In this document: piece after piece, positions 1-6,293 of the stretch
Position numbering within the stretch: position 1 is the first letter of the stretch
Layout: each line of letters starts with the position of its first letter
NCBI GenBank assembly: GCA_031282285.1
Contig: JAITEA010000174.1
Location: forward strand, 1 to 13,641
Direction: 5' to 3'
Origin: Helicobacteraceae bacterium
GTDB lineage: Bacteria; Campylobacterota; Campylobacteria; Campylobacterales; SZUA-545
DNA length: 13,641 bases
Program-made: the position numbers and the translations under genes
Notes under the pieces: model-generated
Databases searched by the model: none
What the model saw: the letters and a program-made list of their open reading frames with translations, nothing else
Told to the model about the DNA's origin: nothing

Positions 1-221
1 AGATGCCAACCCCGCTTGTCGGGAGGTGGAGCGGCGATCGGGTATGGGTGCGAGCGAGAATCCGCTAGCCGCCTCAGGGGGGAAGCGGCGCGCGTATAAG
101 GAAGCGGAAGGGGGGCGGATAGGCTAAAGTGGCGGGAATGATAAGAGGCGGTTGGATTGGGCGGAGTTGTTGAGAGATTTGGCGAAACGGGGCTTAACTG
201 CCTCTTGGGTAAGATCGCCAG
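1..221. other. Unassigned left-edge sequence before nadK
   Basis: I recognise no gene here. The plus strand is G- and purine-rich, with several runs of five or six G between about 75 and 120. An open frame runs from the left edge to a TAA at 125-127 and could be the tail of a gene outside the window, but its residues match nothing I know. I looked for tRNA, RNase P RNA and tmRNA signatures and found none. The last 20 bases carry the weak ribosome binding site of nadK (GGGTAAG at about 207-213). Confidence 0.3.
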
Positions 222-1100
222 ATGTTAAACGTGAACGAACGAATCGGCAAGATCAAAACCGTCGGCGCGCGCCTGCGTCCGAACTCGCCGCAGCTTAGGG
301 ATTACTTTCTGGAGCTTAGGCTGTTTCTGGACGCTTTGGGCGTGGAGACGCTGATTGGCGAAGAGTGCGCGAAGATGATCGATCTTAGCGGCGTGGACGA
401 CTACACGCTTTACAGCCGCTCCGATTTTCTTATCAGCATCGGCGGCGACGGCACGCTGATCGCGCTGGCGCGCAACAGTTTCAAATACGACAAGCCGATT
501 CTGGGCGTCAATATGGGGACGCTGGGTTTTTTGACCGATATTCAAGCAAGCGAGATCAAGAGCGCGATCGAACGCATCTTAAAGCACGATTACGCGATCG
601 ACAAGCGAATGATTATGCAGATCAACGCCGAGGTCGGCGGCAAAAAGCAGGTTTTGCACGCGATCAACGATCTGGTGGTGCGCCATCAAAAAATGCGAAT
701 GATCCATATCGATCTGATCGTGGATGGGACGCTGGCAAACACCTACTACGGCGACGCGCTAATCGTCGCCACGCCCACGGGCGCGACGGGCTACAACCTC
801 TCGGCGGGCGGACCGATCGTCTTTCCTTACGCCAAAAACTTCATCTTTACGCCGATCTGCCCGCACTCGCTCAATCAGCGATCGCTTGTGTTGCCGACAA
901 GTTTTGACATAGAGCTACGCATTCGGGAAAAAGAGGGGGTGATGATTATCGACGGGCAGGATATGACGCCCATTGACGCGAGCGATCGCCTAGCCATATC
1001 GATGAGCGATTCGTTTGTAAAGATGATCCGCCGTCCAGAGCGCAACTTTTTCAGCGCGATTCGCGCCAAGCTGAACTGGGGCGAGACGAACAACCGCTAG
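222..1100 (+). CDS. nadK: NAD kinase
   Basis: ATP-NAD kinase phosphorylates NAD to NADP in the cytoplasm and is the only route to NADP. The 292-residue product has the usual family length and motifs in order. GGDGT at residues 74-78 is the phosphate-binding site, with the catalytic Asp at 76. An ND pair at 149-150 takes the place of the usual NE. The conserved core GDALIVATPTGATGYNLSAG spans 177-196, followed by GGPIV. A C-terminal segment, TPICPHSLNQRSLVLP, spans 210-225. The ATG at 222 has only a weak GGGTAAG site about 8 bases upstream; a GTG nine bases further in is possible. The gene converges with the regulator on the opposite strand, leaving 8 bp between the stop codons and no room for a separate terminator. 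In Campylobacterota nadK often sits near recN; recN is not visible here. Confidence 0.95.
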   Translation: MLNVNERIGKIKTVGARLRPNSPQLRDYFLELRLFLDALGVETLIGEECAKMIDLSGVDDYTLYSRSDFLISIGGDGTLIALARNSFKYDKPILGVNMGTLGFLTDIQASEIKSAIERILKHDYAIDKRMIMQINAEVGGKKQVLHAINDLVVRHQKMRMIHIDLIVDGTLANTYYGDALIVATPTGATGYNLSAGGPIVFPYAKNFIFTPICPHSLNQRSLVLPTSFDIELRIREKEGVMIIDGQDMTPIDASDRLAISMSDSFVKMIRRPERNFFSAIRAKLNWGETNNR

Positions 1101-1108
1101 ATCGCAAG

Positions 1109-1348
1109 TTAGCGCGCTCGCTCGTCCCATATACCCTCGAAAAAGAGCGATATATCGACCTCCAATATCTGCGCGATCTTAACCAGATGTTCTATATTAA
1201 AATGTTTGCCTTGAACGCCTAACTCAGGCAGCGACACGCTTCCCACGGCTTTGTGCCCCATCTCCAGCGCCAGCGCCAACTGCGAAACGCCGCGCTCCTC
1301 CCGCGCTCTGCGCACATTCTGCCCAATGCGCCTGTAAATACGCGCCAT
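1109..1348 (-). CDS. XRE-family helix-turn-helix regulator, probably autoregulated
   Basis: This is a small cytoplasmic DNA-binding protein. From the ATG at 1348 it is 79 residues, nearly all of it one HTH_3/XRE domain (IGQNVRRAREERGVSQLALA, then helices ending near EVDISLFF). It has no ligand or dimerisation domain beyond that. A TTG at 1378 would add ten residues, but it directly touches a perfect TATAAT (minus strand, 1384-1379), so a transcript from that promoter would begin inside or after it. The ATG at 1348 has GAGG about 6 bases upstream and leaves a leader of about 24 nt, so I prefer it. A perfect 8-3-8 palindrome lies between the -10 and the -35 position, the usual place for an autorepressor operator. 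The gene is divergent from uppP across a 194 bp gap and convergent with nadK. The target genes are unknown; uppP is the nearest candidate. Confidence 0.85.
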   Translation of the reverse strand: MARIYRRIGQNVRRAREERGVSQLALALEMGHKAVGSVSLPELGVQGKHFNIEHLVKIAQILEVDISLFFEGIWDERAR

Positions 1349-1378
1349 ACGCGCCTCGTCGATCGTGCAGTCTCTCAA

Positions 1379-1384
1379 ATTATA
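1379..1384 (-). promoter_or_regulatory. -10 box of the XRE regulator gene
   Basis: Read on the minus strand this is a perfect TATAAT. Transcription would start near 1372, about 24 nt before the ATG at 1348. The -35 position at about 1407-1402 reads CTTATA, a poor match. Campylobacterota housekeeping promoters often lack a conserved -35. Confidence 0.6.
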
Positions 1385-1386
1385 CC

Positions 1387-1405
1387 TATAGTTAAGCTAA
1401 CTATA
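1387..1405. promoter_or_regulatory. Palindromic operator candidate, TATAGTTA-agc-TAACTATA
   Basis: This is a perfect inverted repeat with 8 bp arms and a 3 bp centre. It lies 2 bp upstream of the regulator's -10 box and fills the spacer up to the -35 position. A dimeric XRE protein bound here would block RNA polymerase, so negative autoregulation is the simplest reading. That reading is inferred from position only. Confidence 0.6.
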
Positions 1406-1457
1406 AGCATAAGCGGGGCATTATCCGAATACAACTAACCAGAGTTAAACGCCTTGC

Positions 1458-1504
1458 CTATCTTGAGCGCGGAAAACGGCGCGGGCGGGCGCTGGGCAAG
1501 ATAG
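1458..1504. repeat. Imperfect inverted repeat upstream of uppP
   Basis: CTATCTTG-AGCGC (1458-1470) pairs with GCGCT-ggg-CAAGATAG (1489-1504): 13 base pairs with a 3 nt bulge and an 18 nt loop. It ends 8 bp before the uppP -10 box. It could be an operator, the stem of an upstream RNA, or chance. No T-run follows it, so a terminator is unlikely. Confidence 0.35.
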
Positions 1505-1512
1505 CGTTTCGC

Positions 1513-1518
1513 TACAAT
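1513..1518 (+). promoter_or_regulatory. -10 box of uppP
   Basis: TACAAT lies 24 bp before the uppP ATG, which places the start of transcription near 1525. An AAGG ribosome binding site follows at 1533-1536. No convincing -35 is visible. Confidence 0.45.
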
Positions 1519-1542
1519 CGCCGTTTTATTTTAAGGCGCGGT

Positions 1543-2307
1543 ATGGATTTTTTTGAGGCGGCTTTGCTTGGCGTGGTCGAGGGATTGACCGAGTTTCTGC
1601 CAATCTCTTCGACGGGTCATCTGATACTGGTTTCCCGTCTGCTTAGCATAGAGCAAACTCAAACGCACAAGAGCTTTGAGATCGTTATCCAGCTTGGCTC
1701 GATCCTTGCCGTCGTCGCCCTCTATTACAAGCGGCTGATACGCGATTTTGATCTGCTGTCAAAACTTGCGGTCGCCTTTTTGCCGACGGGTTTGGTCGGA
1801 TTTTTGCTCTATAAACATATCAAATCGCTATTCTCGACGCAAACCGTCGCCTACGCGCTGATAATCGGCGGCGCGGCGCTAATCGCGATCGAGCTGTTTT
1901 ACAAGCCCAAAACTAAGCGGATAAGCGGCGTCGATCGCGTCGGCTACAAACAGGCGTTTTTGATCGGCTGCGCGCAATGCTTCGCGATGATCCCGGGCGT
2001 AAGCAGATCGGCGGCGACCATTATCGGCGGGCTGCTCTGCGGGCTGGATCGCTCGTCTGCGGCGCTGTTTTCGTTTCTGCTGGCGGTTCCCACTATGCTG
2101 ATCGCCGTAAGCTACGATCTGTACAAAAATTACAACGAGTTTAGCGCGGATCAGACGATAAGCCTAGCGATTGGTTTCATTACGGCGTTTATTGTCGCGC
2201 TCGTCGTTATCAAGAGTTTTATGCGTTTTATCTCGCGTTTTAATTTCGCGCCGTTTGGGGTTTATCGCATTATCGCCGGCGCGATCTTTTTGTGGGTCGT
2301 CGTTTAG
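1543..2307 (+). CDS. uppP: Undecaprenyl-diphosphate phosphatase (UppP/BacA)
   Basis: This integral inner-membrane enzyme dephosphorylates undecaprenyl diphosphate to the monophosphate. It recycles the lipid carrier for peptidoglycan and surface glycans and gives bacitracin tolerance. The 254-residue product is slightly shorter than many family members (about 265-270). Both catalytic motifs are present: EGLTEFLPISSTGHL at residues 13-27, with Glu13, Glu17 and His27, and PGVSRSAAT at 151-159, with Arg155. At least six or seven hydrophobic helices can be followed, the last ending at the C-terminal VVV. The ATG at 1543 follows AAGG by 6 bases. The gene converges with dapF, which acts in the same wall pathway, over a 32 bp gap. 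Confidence 0.95.
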   Translation: MDFFEAALLGVVEGLTEFLPISSTGHLILVSRLLSIEQTQTHKSFEIVIQLGSILAVVALYYKRLIRDFDLLSKLAVAFLPTGLVGFLLYKHIKSLFSTQTVAYALIIGGAALIAIELFYKPKTKRISGVDRVGYKQAFLIGCAQCFAMIPGVSRSAATIIGGLLCGLDRSSAALFSFLLAVPTMLIAVSYDLYKNYNEFSADQTISLAIGFITAFIVALVVIKSFMRFISRFNFAPFGVYRIIAGAIFLWVVV

Positions 2308-2336
2308 CGCGGAGCTAACTACAACCCGCGACGACC
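2295..2336. terminator. Stem-loop between convergent uppP and dapF
   Basis: GGTCGTCG (2295-2302, overlapping the end of uppP) pairs perfectly with CGACGACC (2329-2336), with a 26 nt loop. Its place between two converging genes suggests a shared terminator. There is no T-run on either side, so intrinsic termination is doubtful. Confidence 0.35.
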
Positions 2337-2339
2337 TGT

Positions 2340-3086
2340 TCAGCCGTCGGCAAATAGCGCGTCGAATAGCTTGACGACTTTGCCTTTTAAGCGGACGCGG
2401 TTATCGACAAACGAAAGCGTTACTTTCTCGCCGCTCTTTGGATAGACTATGCAGGGGCTTGCGATCTTTTTGGCGGTGAAGGCGGACAGAAAACACGCCG
2501 CCATTCCCGTTCCGCACGCCATCGTCTCGTCCTCTACGCCGCGCTCGTAGGTGCGTACTCTAATCGCGCGGTTTCGCACCGAATAGACGCTTATATTGGC
2601 GTCGTATCTGCGTCTGAGCTCGGATAAAGGGAAGCGATCGAAAAGCGAGAGCCTGCCGTTTGTGGTCAGATGCGGCACGCCCATATCGATCAGCTGCCAA
2701 GTGGCGCCGCAATCCTTGATGTTTTCGCGCACAATCTTATGTTCGGTCATCTGCGCCTCCACCATTCCGTTGGGAAACACCTTCGCAAAAACCTCGCCCG
2801 CCCCCGTGATAAAGCGCTGTTCCATTCCAGCCAAGCCGTTGTGATAGGCGTATAGCGCGGCGGCTCGCGCCCCGTTGCCGCACATCGCGGCGCCGGAACC
2901 GTCGGCGTTGTAAAACTCCCACGCAAAATCGTACTCGCTGTGCGGCAGCAGCACGATCAGCCCGTCCGCGCCCGCGCCGTATCGTCGATCGCATAATCTT
3001 TTGGCGAGTTTGCCGCGATTTGCGCTATGAAAAGCGCTTGTTATCATAAAATCGTTGCCGTTTGCGCTATATTTGCCGTAAATCAT
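2340..3086 (-). CDS. dapF: Diaminopimelate epimerase
   Basis: The enzyme interconverts LL- and meso-diaminopimelate in the cytoplasm, the penultimate step to lysine and the source of the meso-DAP cross-link residue of peptidoglycan. It is a cofactor-free two-cysteine racemase. Both catalytic cysteines are in their motifs: Cys69 in MCGNGARA (68-75) and Cys191 in MACGTGMAA (189-197). GNDF at 10-13 is the substrate-binding start of the N-terminal lobe, and ETMA just before Cys191 is also typical. The 248 residues are a little short for the family (about 250-280). The ATG at 3086 has GGAAA about 7 bases upstream. It is the last of three minus-strand genes, but the 88 bp before it hold a terminator-like hairpin and a perfect -10 box, so it probably has its own promoter. 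Confidence 0.95.
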   Translation of the reverse strand: MIYGKYSANGNDFMITSAFHSANRGKLAKRLCDRRYGAGADGLIVLLPHSEYDFAWEFYNADGSGAAMCGNGARAAALYAYHNGLAGMEQRFITGAGEVFAKVFPNGMVEAQMTEHKIVRENIKDCGATWQLIDMGVPHLTTNGRLSLFDRFPLSELRRRYDANISVYSVRNRAIRVRTYERGVEDETMACGTGMAACFLSAFTAKKIASPCIVYPKSGEKVTLSFVDNRVRLKGKVVKLFDALFADG

Positions 3087-3126
3087 AATAGTTTCCGATC
3101 CGCTATTAAATTATTGTCCAATGGTT

Positions 3127-3132
3127 ATTATA
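3127..3132 (-). promoter_or_regulatory. -10 box of dapF
   Basis: A perfect TATAAT on the minus strand, 41 bp upstream of the dapF ATG. The predicted leader is about 34 nt. It lies downstream of the terminator-like hairpin of the preceding gene, which fits an independent dapF transcript. Confidence 0.5.
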
Positions 3133-3160
3133 CACCCAAGCTCCTCACGCAAGGCGCAAA

Positions 3161-3176
3161 AGGCAAGTTTTTGCCT
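3161..3176 (-). terminator. Terminator-like hairpin after the sensor-like gene
   Basis: On the minus strand AGGCAA-AAAC-TTGCCT forms a six-pair stem with a four-base loop, overlaps the TAG stop, and is followed by TTT. A second small stem (AAGGC-GTCT-GCCTT, plus-strand 3177-3190) lies directly upstream inside the coding end. The T-run is short, so termination may be partial. Confidence 0.45.
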
Positions 3177-4200
3177 AAGGCAGACGCCTTGCCTCGCCGC
3201 GCCAGATTGGCGCTTCGTCGTCAAAAGCCTCTTTTTTACGCATATGCTGCGGCGCTCTGGCTATCTGCGACTCCTTGCGAAAGGGCATAAACAGGCAGAT
3301 CGCGTATCCGATCGCCGCGGCGATCAGCAGCGCCAGCGCGATCTGCGCGGCGCGCATACCCAAGAAAAAGGCGGCGTTCGACTCGGCGATCTCCGTTTTT
3401 ACCGCGCCAAGTTCGGCGCAAAGCGCGTCGGTCGTTTGGTATATCGCGGCGATATCTTTGATCATCTGTTTTCTGCTATCGACGGCTTTGATCAGCGACT
3501 CCTGATACCCTTTCCAAAAGAGCTGGTTGGTGCCTACAAGCGCCAGTACGGAAGCCTGCAGATTGTCCGCGTTTGAAAAGCCGTAAAGCGTCTGCGAATA
3601 CGCGTTGACGGCGCGCATAAGCTCGTCGTAACGCGCCTCCCCGCCGTCGGCTATATACGCCGAAGCGATAAAAACGAGCCGCTCGGCAAGGTCGATCTGC
3701 TTTCTTGCCTCCTGAACCGTCTGCCACGGCACGCGGCGGTTTTCCATCATCTGCGAAAGCTCCTGCGTCGCCAGCTTAAGCTGCGGCGCAAGCTGCAAAA
3801 AGGCTTCGCTCTCCTTTACTATTATCGCTTTGGCTTCCACGATCCGTCTGGCGTTAGCCAGCAGCGCCTCTCGCGGCTTTTTTGCCGCGTCCAGCTTGCC
3901 AATCGCCGAGGCGAAAATCTCGCCGCCCGAAATCGCCGGCGCGATCTTGCGATCGTAGTGTTCGTTCGCCGCCTCTATCGCCTTGTCCAAGCCGTTGTAG
4001 CCAAGCCCCATCAGCGCGCCGCTTAATAGCGCCTCTCTGGGCGTATTTTGAACCAGCGCGATCTGGCGATCTAGCGCCTCTAAGAGCGTCTGAAGCGAAG
4101 CCTCTTTCGCGTCCAAGCGGGCGGTTATCAGCGCGAGCGCGATTCCAAACAGCGCGATCAGGGGAAAAACAAACAACGAGTGGCGTACTATAGATTTCAC
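3175..4200 (-). CDS. Two-TM periplasmic helical protein, PilJ-like sensor region without an output domain
   Basis: I do not recognise a named family with certainty. The 341-residue product begins with an uncleaved-looking membrane helix (about residues 8-27). A periplasmic region of about 250 residues follows, rich in Ala, Glu, Gln and Arg and predicted almost wholly helical. A second membrane helix (about 278-305) is followed by a 35-residue charged cytoplasmic tail. The pattern LAERLVFIASAYIADGG near 171-187, then AYSQTLYGF near 200-208, recalls the periplasmic helical module of PilJ-type methyl-accepting proteins. No HAMP, methyl-accepting, kinase or cyclase domain follows. The start is GTG at 4200 with AGAGG about 6 bases upstream; the first internal Met comes after the first membrane helix. 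It lies between glgB and dapF on the same strand, 77 bp after glgB. Its role is unknown. Confidence 0.7.
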   Translation of the reverse strand: MKSIVRHSLFVFPLIALFGIALALITARLDAKEASLQTLLEALDRQIALVQNTPREALLSGALMGLGYNGLDKAIEAANEHYDRKIAPAISGGEIFASAIGKLDAAKKPREALLANARRIVEAKAIIVKESEAFLQLAPQLKLATQELSQMMENRRVPWQTVQEARKQIDLAERLVFIASAYIADGGEARYDELMRAVNAYSQTLYGFSNADNLQASVLALVGTNQLFWKGYQESLIKAVDSRKQMIKDIAAIYQTTDALCAELGAVKTEIAESNAAFFLGMRAAQIALALLIAAAIGYAICLFMPFRKESQIARAPQHMRKKEAFDDEAPIWRGEARRLP

Positions 4201-4212
4201 GATAACCTCTTA

Positions 4213-4227
4213 TAATAACGATTATTA
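4213..4227. promoter_or_regulatory. Small palindrome upstream of the sensor-like gene
   Basis: TAATAA-CGA-TTATTA is a perfect 6-3-6 inverted repeat in the AT-rich 77 bp gap after glgB, 12 bp before the GTG start. It overlaps TATAAT-like sequence on both strands. It could be an operator overlapping a promoter, or simply AT-rich spacer. Confidence 0.3.
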
Positions 4228-4277
4228 ACGACCCAATTGTGCCTAAAAATATCTGCGATACATACCCAAAGGCAAAA

Positions 4278-6191
4278 TCAGGCGCTCTCCGGCTTGAAAA
4301 TTACGACCGCCAGCGGCGGCAGCGTAACAATCACGCCAAAATCGCGCCCGTGGCTGCCGCTCGCGCCCGATCGCGCCCGACCGAAGTTGCCTATATTGCT
4401 CCCGCCGTAACGCTCGGCGTCGGAGTTGAAAACCTCCAGCCACGCGCCGCCAAATGGAACGCCTAGATTGTAATCGTAGCGCGGCTGGGGGGTGAAATTG
4501 CACGCGATCAGCAGCGTCTCGCCGCCGCCGCGCCGCAGAAAGGCGATCACGCTTTGAGAGGAGTCGTTATTGTCGATCCACTCGAAACCGTCCCGATCGA
4601 AATCGCGATCGAACAGCGCGCTTTCGGACTGGTAGAAGCGGTTGAGATCGGCTATAAAGTTTTGCAGATTGCGGTGATAGCCGTATTGGAGCAAATGCCA
4701 ATCGAGGCTTTGCTTGTAGTTCCACTCGGCGTACTGCCCAAACTCCATACCCATAAACATCAACTTCTTGCCCGGGTGCGCGAACATATAGGCAAACAGC
4801 AGGCGCAGATTGGCAAAGCGCCGCCACTCGTCGCCGGGCATCTTGCCGATCAGGCTGCCCTTCATATGCACCACCTCGTCGTGGCTGAGCGAGAGGATAA
4901 AGTTTTCGTGGAAGGCGTACCAGACGCTGAAGGTGATCTGATCGTGGTGGTAGGCGCGAAAGAGCGGATCGCGGGAGAGATATTTGAGCGTGTCGTGCAT
5001 CCAGCCCATATTCCACTTCAGCCCGAAGCCAAGCCCGCCCAGATAGGTGGGTTTGGTTACCCCGTACCACGCCGTGCTCTCCTCGGCGATCATCACGCAG
5101 TCGCCAAAACGCTCGTAAACCGCCGCGTTGAGCGTCTGAAGGAATTGTACCGCCTTGAGATTTTCCTTGCCGCCGCGCTCGTTTGGTATCCATTCGCCCG
5201 CTTTTCTGCCGTAGTCGAGGTAGAGCATACTCGCCACCGCGTCCACGCGAATGCCGTCGATATGGTATTTCTCAAGCCAGAACAGCGCCGAGGAGATCAA
5301 AAACGCCTTGACCTCGTTGCGCCCGTGATTGAAGATCGCGGCGCCCCACTGCGGGTGAAAGCCTTGACGCGGATCGGTATGTTCGTATAGGTTGGTGCCG
5401 TCAAAGTTCGCCAGCCCGTGCATATCGACCGCGAAGTGAGAGGGAACCCAGTCGATAATCGCGCCGATACCCGCCCTGTGAAGCTCGTCGATCAAAAACG
5501 CGAAATCGTCGGGCGACCCAAAACGCGCCGTGGGCGCGAAATAGCCTATACACTGATACCCCCAGCTACCGTCGAAAGGGTGTTCCGTCGGCGGCAGAAA
5601 CTCCGCGTGGGTGTAGCCCATATCGACCAGATACGGCGGCAGCTCCTTGGCAAGCTCGCGGTAGGTGAGCGGACGGTTCGCCTCCGCGTTGAAGCGCCAC
5701 GATCCCAAGTGGATTTCATAGACGCTGATAGGCGCGTTCAGCGCGTTCTTAGCCGCTCGCGAACGCATCCACTCGCCGTCGCGCCACGCGTATTTCGACT
5801 CGTATATTCTCGTGGCGCTGCAAGGCGGAATCTCCCACCAAAAGCCGTACGGATCGGACTTTTCAAACCGCGCGCCGCTTGCGGCTTCCACGCTGTACTT
5901 GTAGCTATCGCCCTCTTTGGCGCCGATTACGAAGCCCTCCCACACGCCGCTTCCGTCCCCGCGCAGTTTAAGCGGATTAGCGCCGATTAGGTAGTCGTTG
6001 AAGTCGCCGATAACGCAGACATATTTGGCGTTTGGCGCCCAGACGGCGAAATAGACGCCTTGCTTGCCGCCGTGCGCCGCCAAATGCGCGCCCAGCCTTT
6101 CAAACAGCCTGTAGTGCGATCCGTCCTTGAAGTAGTATGAATCCTGCTCGCCCCAGAGCGAAAAGTCGTATCTGATCTCTTTTGCCGGCAT
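4278..6191 (-). CDS. glgB: 1,4-alpha-glucan branching enzyme
   Basis: This GH13 enzyme cuts an alpha-1,4 glucan and rejoins the piece by an alpha-1,6 bond, making branches in glycogen. An N-terminal CBM48-like beta domain (about 15-130, with VYFAVWAPNAKYVCVIGDFN at 46-65) precedes the TIM barrel. Barrel motifs in order are DWVPSHF (247-253), DGIRVDAVASMLYLDY (312-327) with the nucleophile Asp317, AEES (369-372) with the acid Glu370, and SHDEVVHMKGSL (436-447) with Asp438. A C-terminal beta domain ends in TLPPLAVVIFKP. The 637 residues match the shorter branching enzymes that lack the extra N-terminal module. The ATG at 6191 follows only a weak GGG, with a good -10 box upstream. No other glycogen gene is in the window. 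A 10 bp tandem repeat lies near the 3' end. Confidence 0.95.
   Translation of the reverse strand: MPAKEIRYDFSLWGEQDSYYFKDGSHYRLFERLGAHLAAHGGKQGVYFAVWAPNAKYVCVIGDFNDYLIGANPLKLRGDGSGVWEGFVIGAKEGDSYKYSVEAASGARFEKSDPYGFWWEIPPCSATRIYESKYAWRDGEWMRSRAAKNALNAPISVYEIHLGSWRFNAEANRPLTYRELAKELPPYLVDMGYTHAEFLPPTEHPFDGSWGYQCIGYFAPTARFGSPDDFAFLIDELHRAGIGAIIDWVPSHFAVDMHGLANFDGTNLYEHTDPRQGFHPQWGAAIFNHGRNEVKAFLISSALFWLEKYHIDGIRVDAVASMLYLDYGRKAGEWIPNERGGKENLKAVQFLQTLNAAVYERFGDCVMIAEESTAWYGVTKPTYLGGLGFGLKWNMGWMHDTLKYLSRDPLFRAYHHDQITFSVWYAFHENFILSLSHDEVVHMKGSLIGKMPGDEWRRFANLRLLFAYMFAHPGKKLMFMGMEFGQYAEWNYKQSLDWHLLQYGYHRNLQNFIADLNRFYQSESALFDRDFDRDGFEWIDNNDSSQSVIAFLRRGGGETLLIACNFTPQPRYDYNLGVPFGGAWLEVFNSDAERYGGSNIGNFGRARSGASGSHGRDFGVIVTLPPLAVVIFKPESA
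4361..4380. repeat. 10 bp tandem repeat inside glgB
   Basis: The unit TCGCGCCCGA occurs twice head to tail, and nine of its bases recur at 4342-4350. The tandem copies encode part of the RARSGAS stretch near residues 604-610 of the branching enzyme. The unit is not a multiple of three, so a change of one copy would shift the frame about 30 codons before the stop. Confidence 0.75.
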
Positions 6192-6214
6192 ACCGCGCCC
6201 ATAATTTTTTGGCT

Positions 6215-6220
6215 ATTATA
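6215..6220 (-). promoter_or_regulatory. -10 box of glgB
   Basis: A perfect TATAAT on the minus strand, 24 bp before the glgB ATG. It would give a leader of about 17 nt. It lies in the 102 bp divergent region shared with the protease operon. Confidence 0.5.
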
Positions 6221-6253
6221 CCGCTTAAGAGCAACAATTAAGATACCCTTTCT

Positions 6254-6259
6254 TACAAT
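6254..6259 (+). promoter_or_regulatory. -10 box of the ctpA-pur operon
   Basis: TACAAT in an AT-rich stretch, 34 bp before the protease ATG. The ribosome binding site GGAG follows at 6283-6286. It probably drives the protease, purC, purS, purQ and the downstream membrane protein, since no later gap in the run is large enough for a clear promoter. Confidence 0.5.
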
Positions 6260-6293
6260 ATATCCTTTTGTTTGCCAAGAATGGAGTTTTCAG

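Noticed and set aside
152..245. A frame reading LDWAELLRDLAKRGL that slightly recalls an IS256-type transposase
   Set aside because: It is short, has a stop just upstream, continues into nadK in another frame, and lacks any further transposase motif or inverted repeat.
1109..1378. A TTG start at 1378 for the XRE regulator, adding ten residues
   Set aside because: The codon directly follows the -10 TATAAT, so it would not be inside a normal transcript. The ATG at 1348 has a GAGG site.
3121..3576. A 151-codon plus-strand frame opposite the sensor-like gene and the dapF promoter region
   Set aside because: It overlaps a better minus-strand gene and a terminator-like hairpin, and the translation shows no domain.
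4554..5990. Two long open frames (278 and 190 codons) on the plus strand opposite glgB
   Set aside because: They lie antisense to a clear branching enzyme with all catalytic motifs. Their composition is a reflection of its codons, and no family motif is visible.
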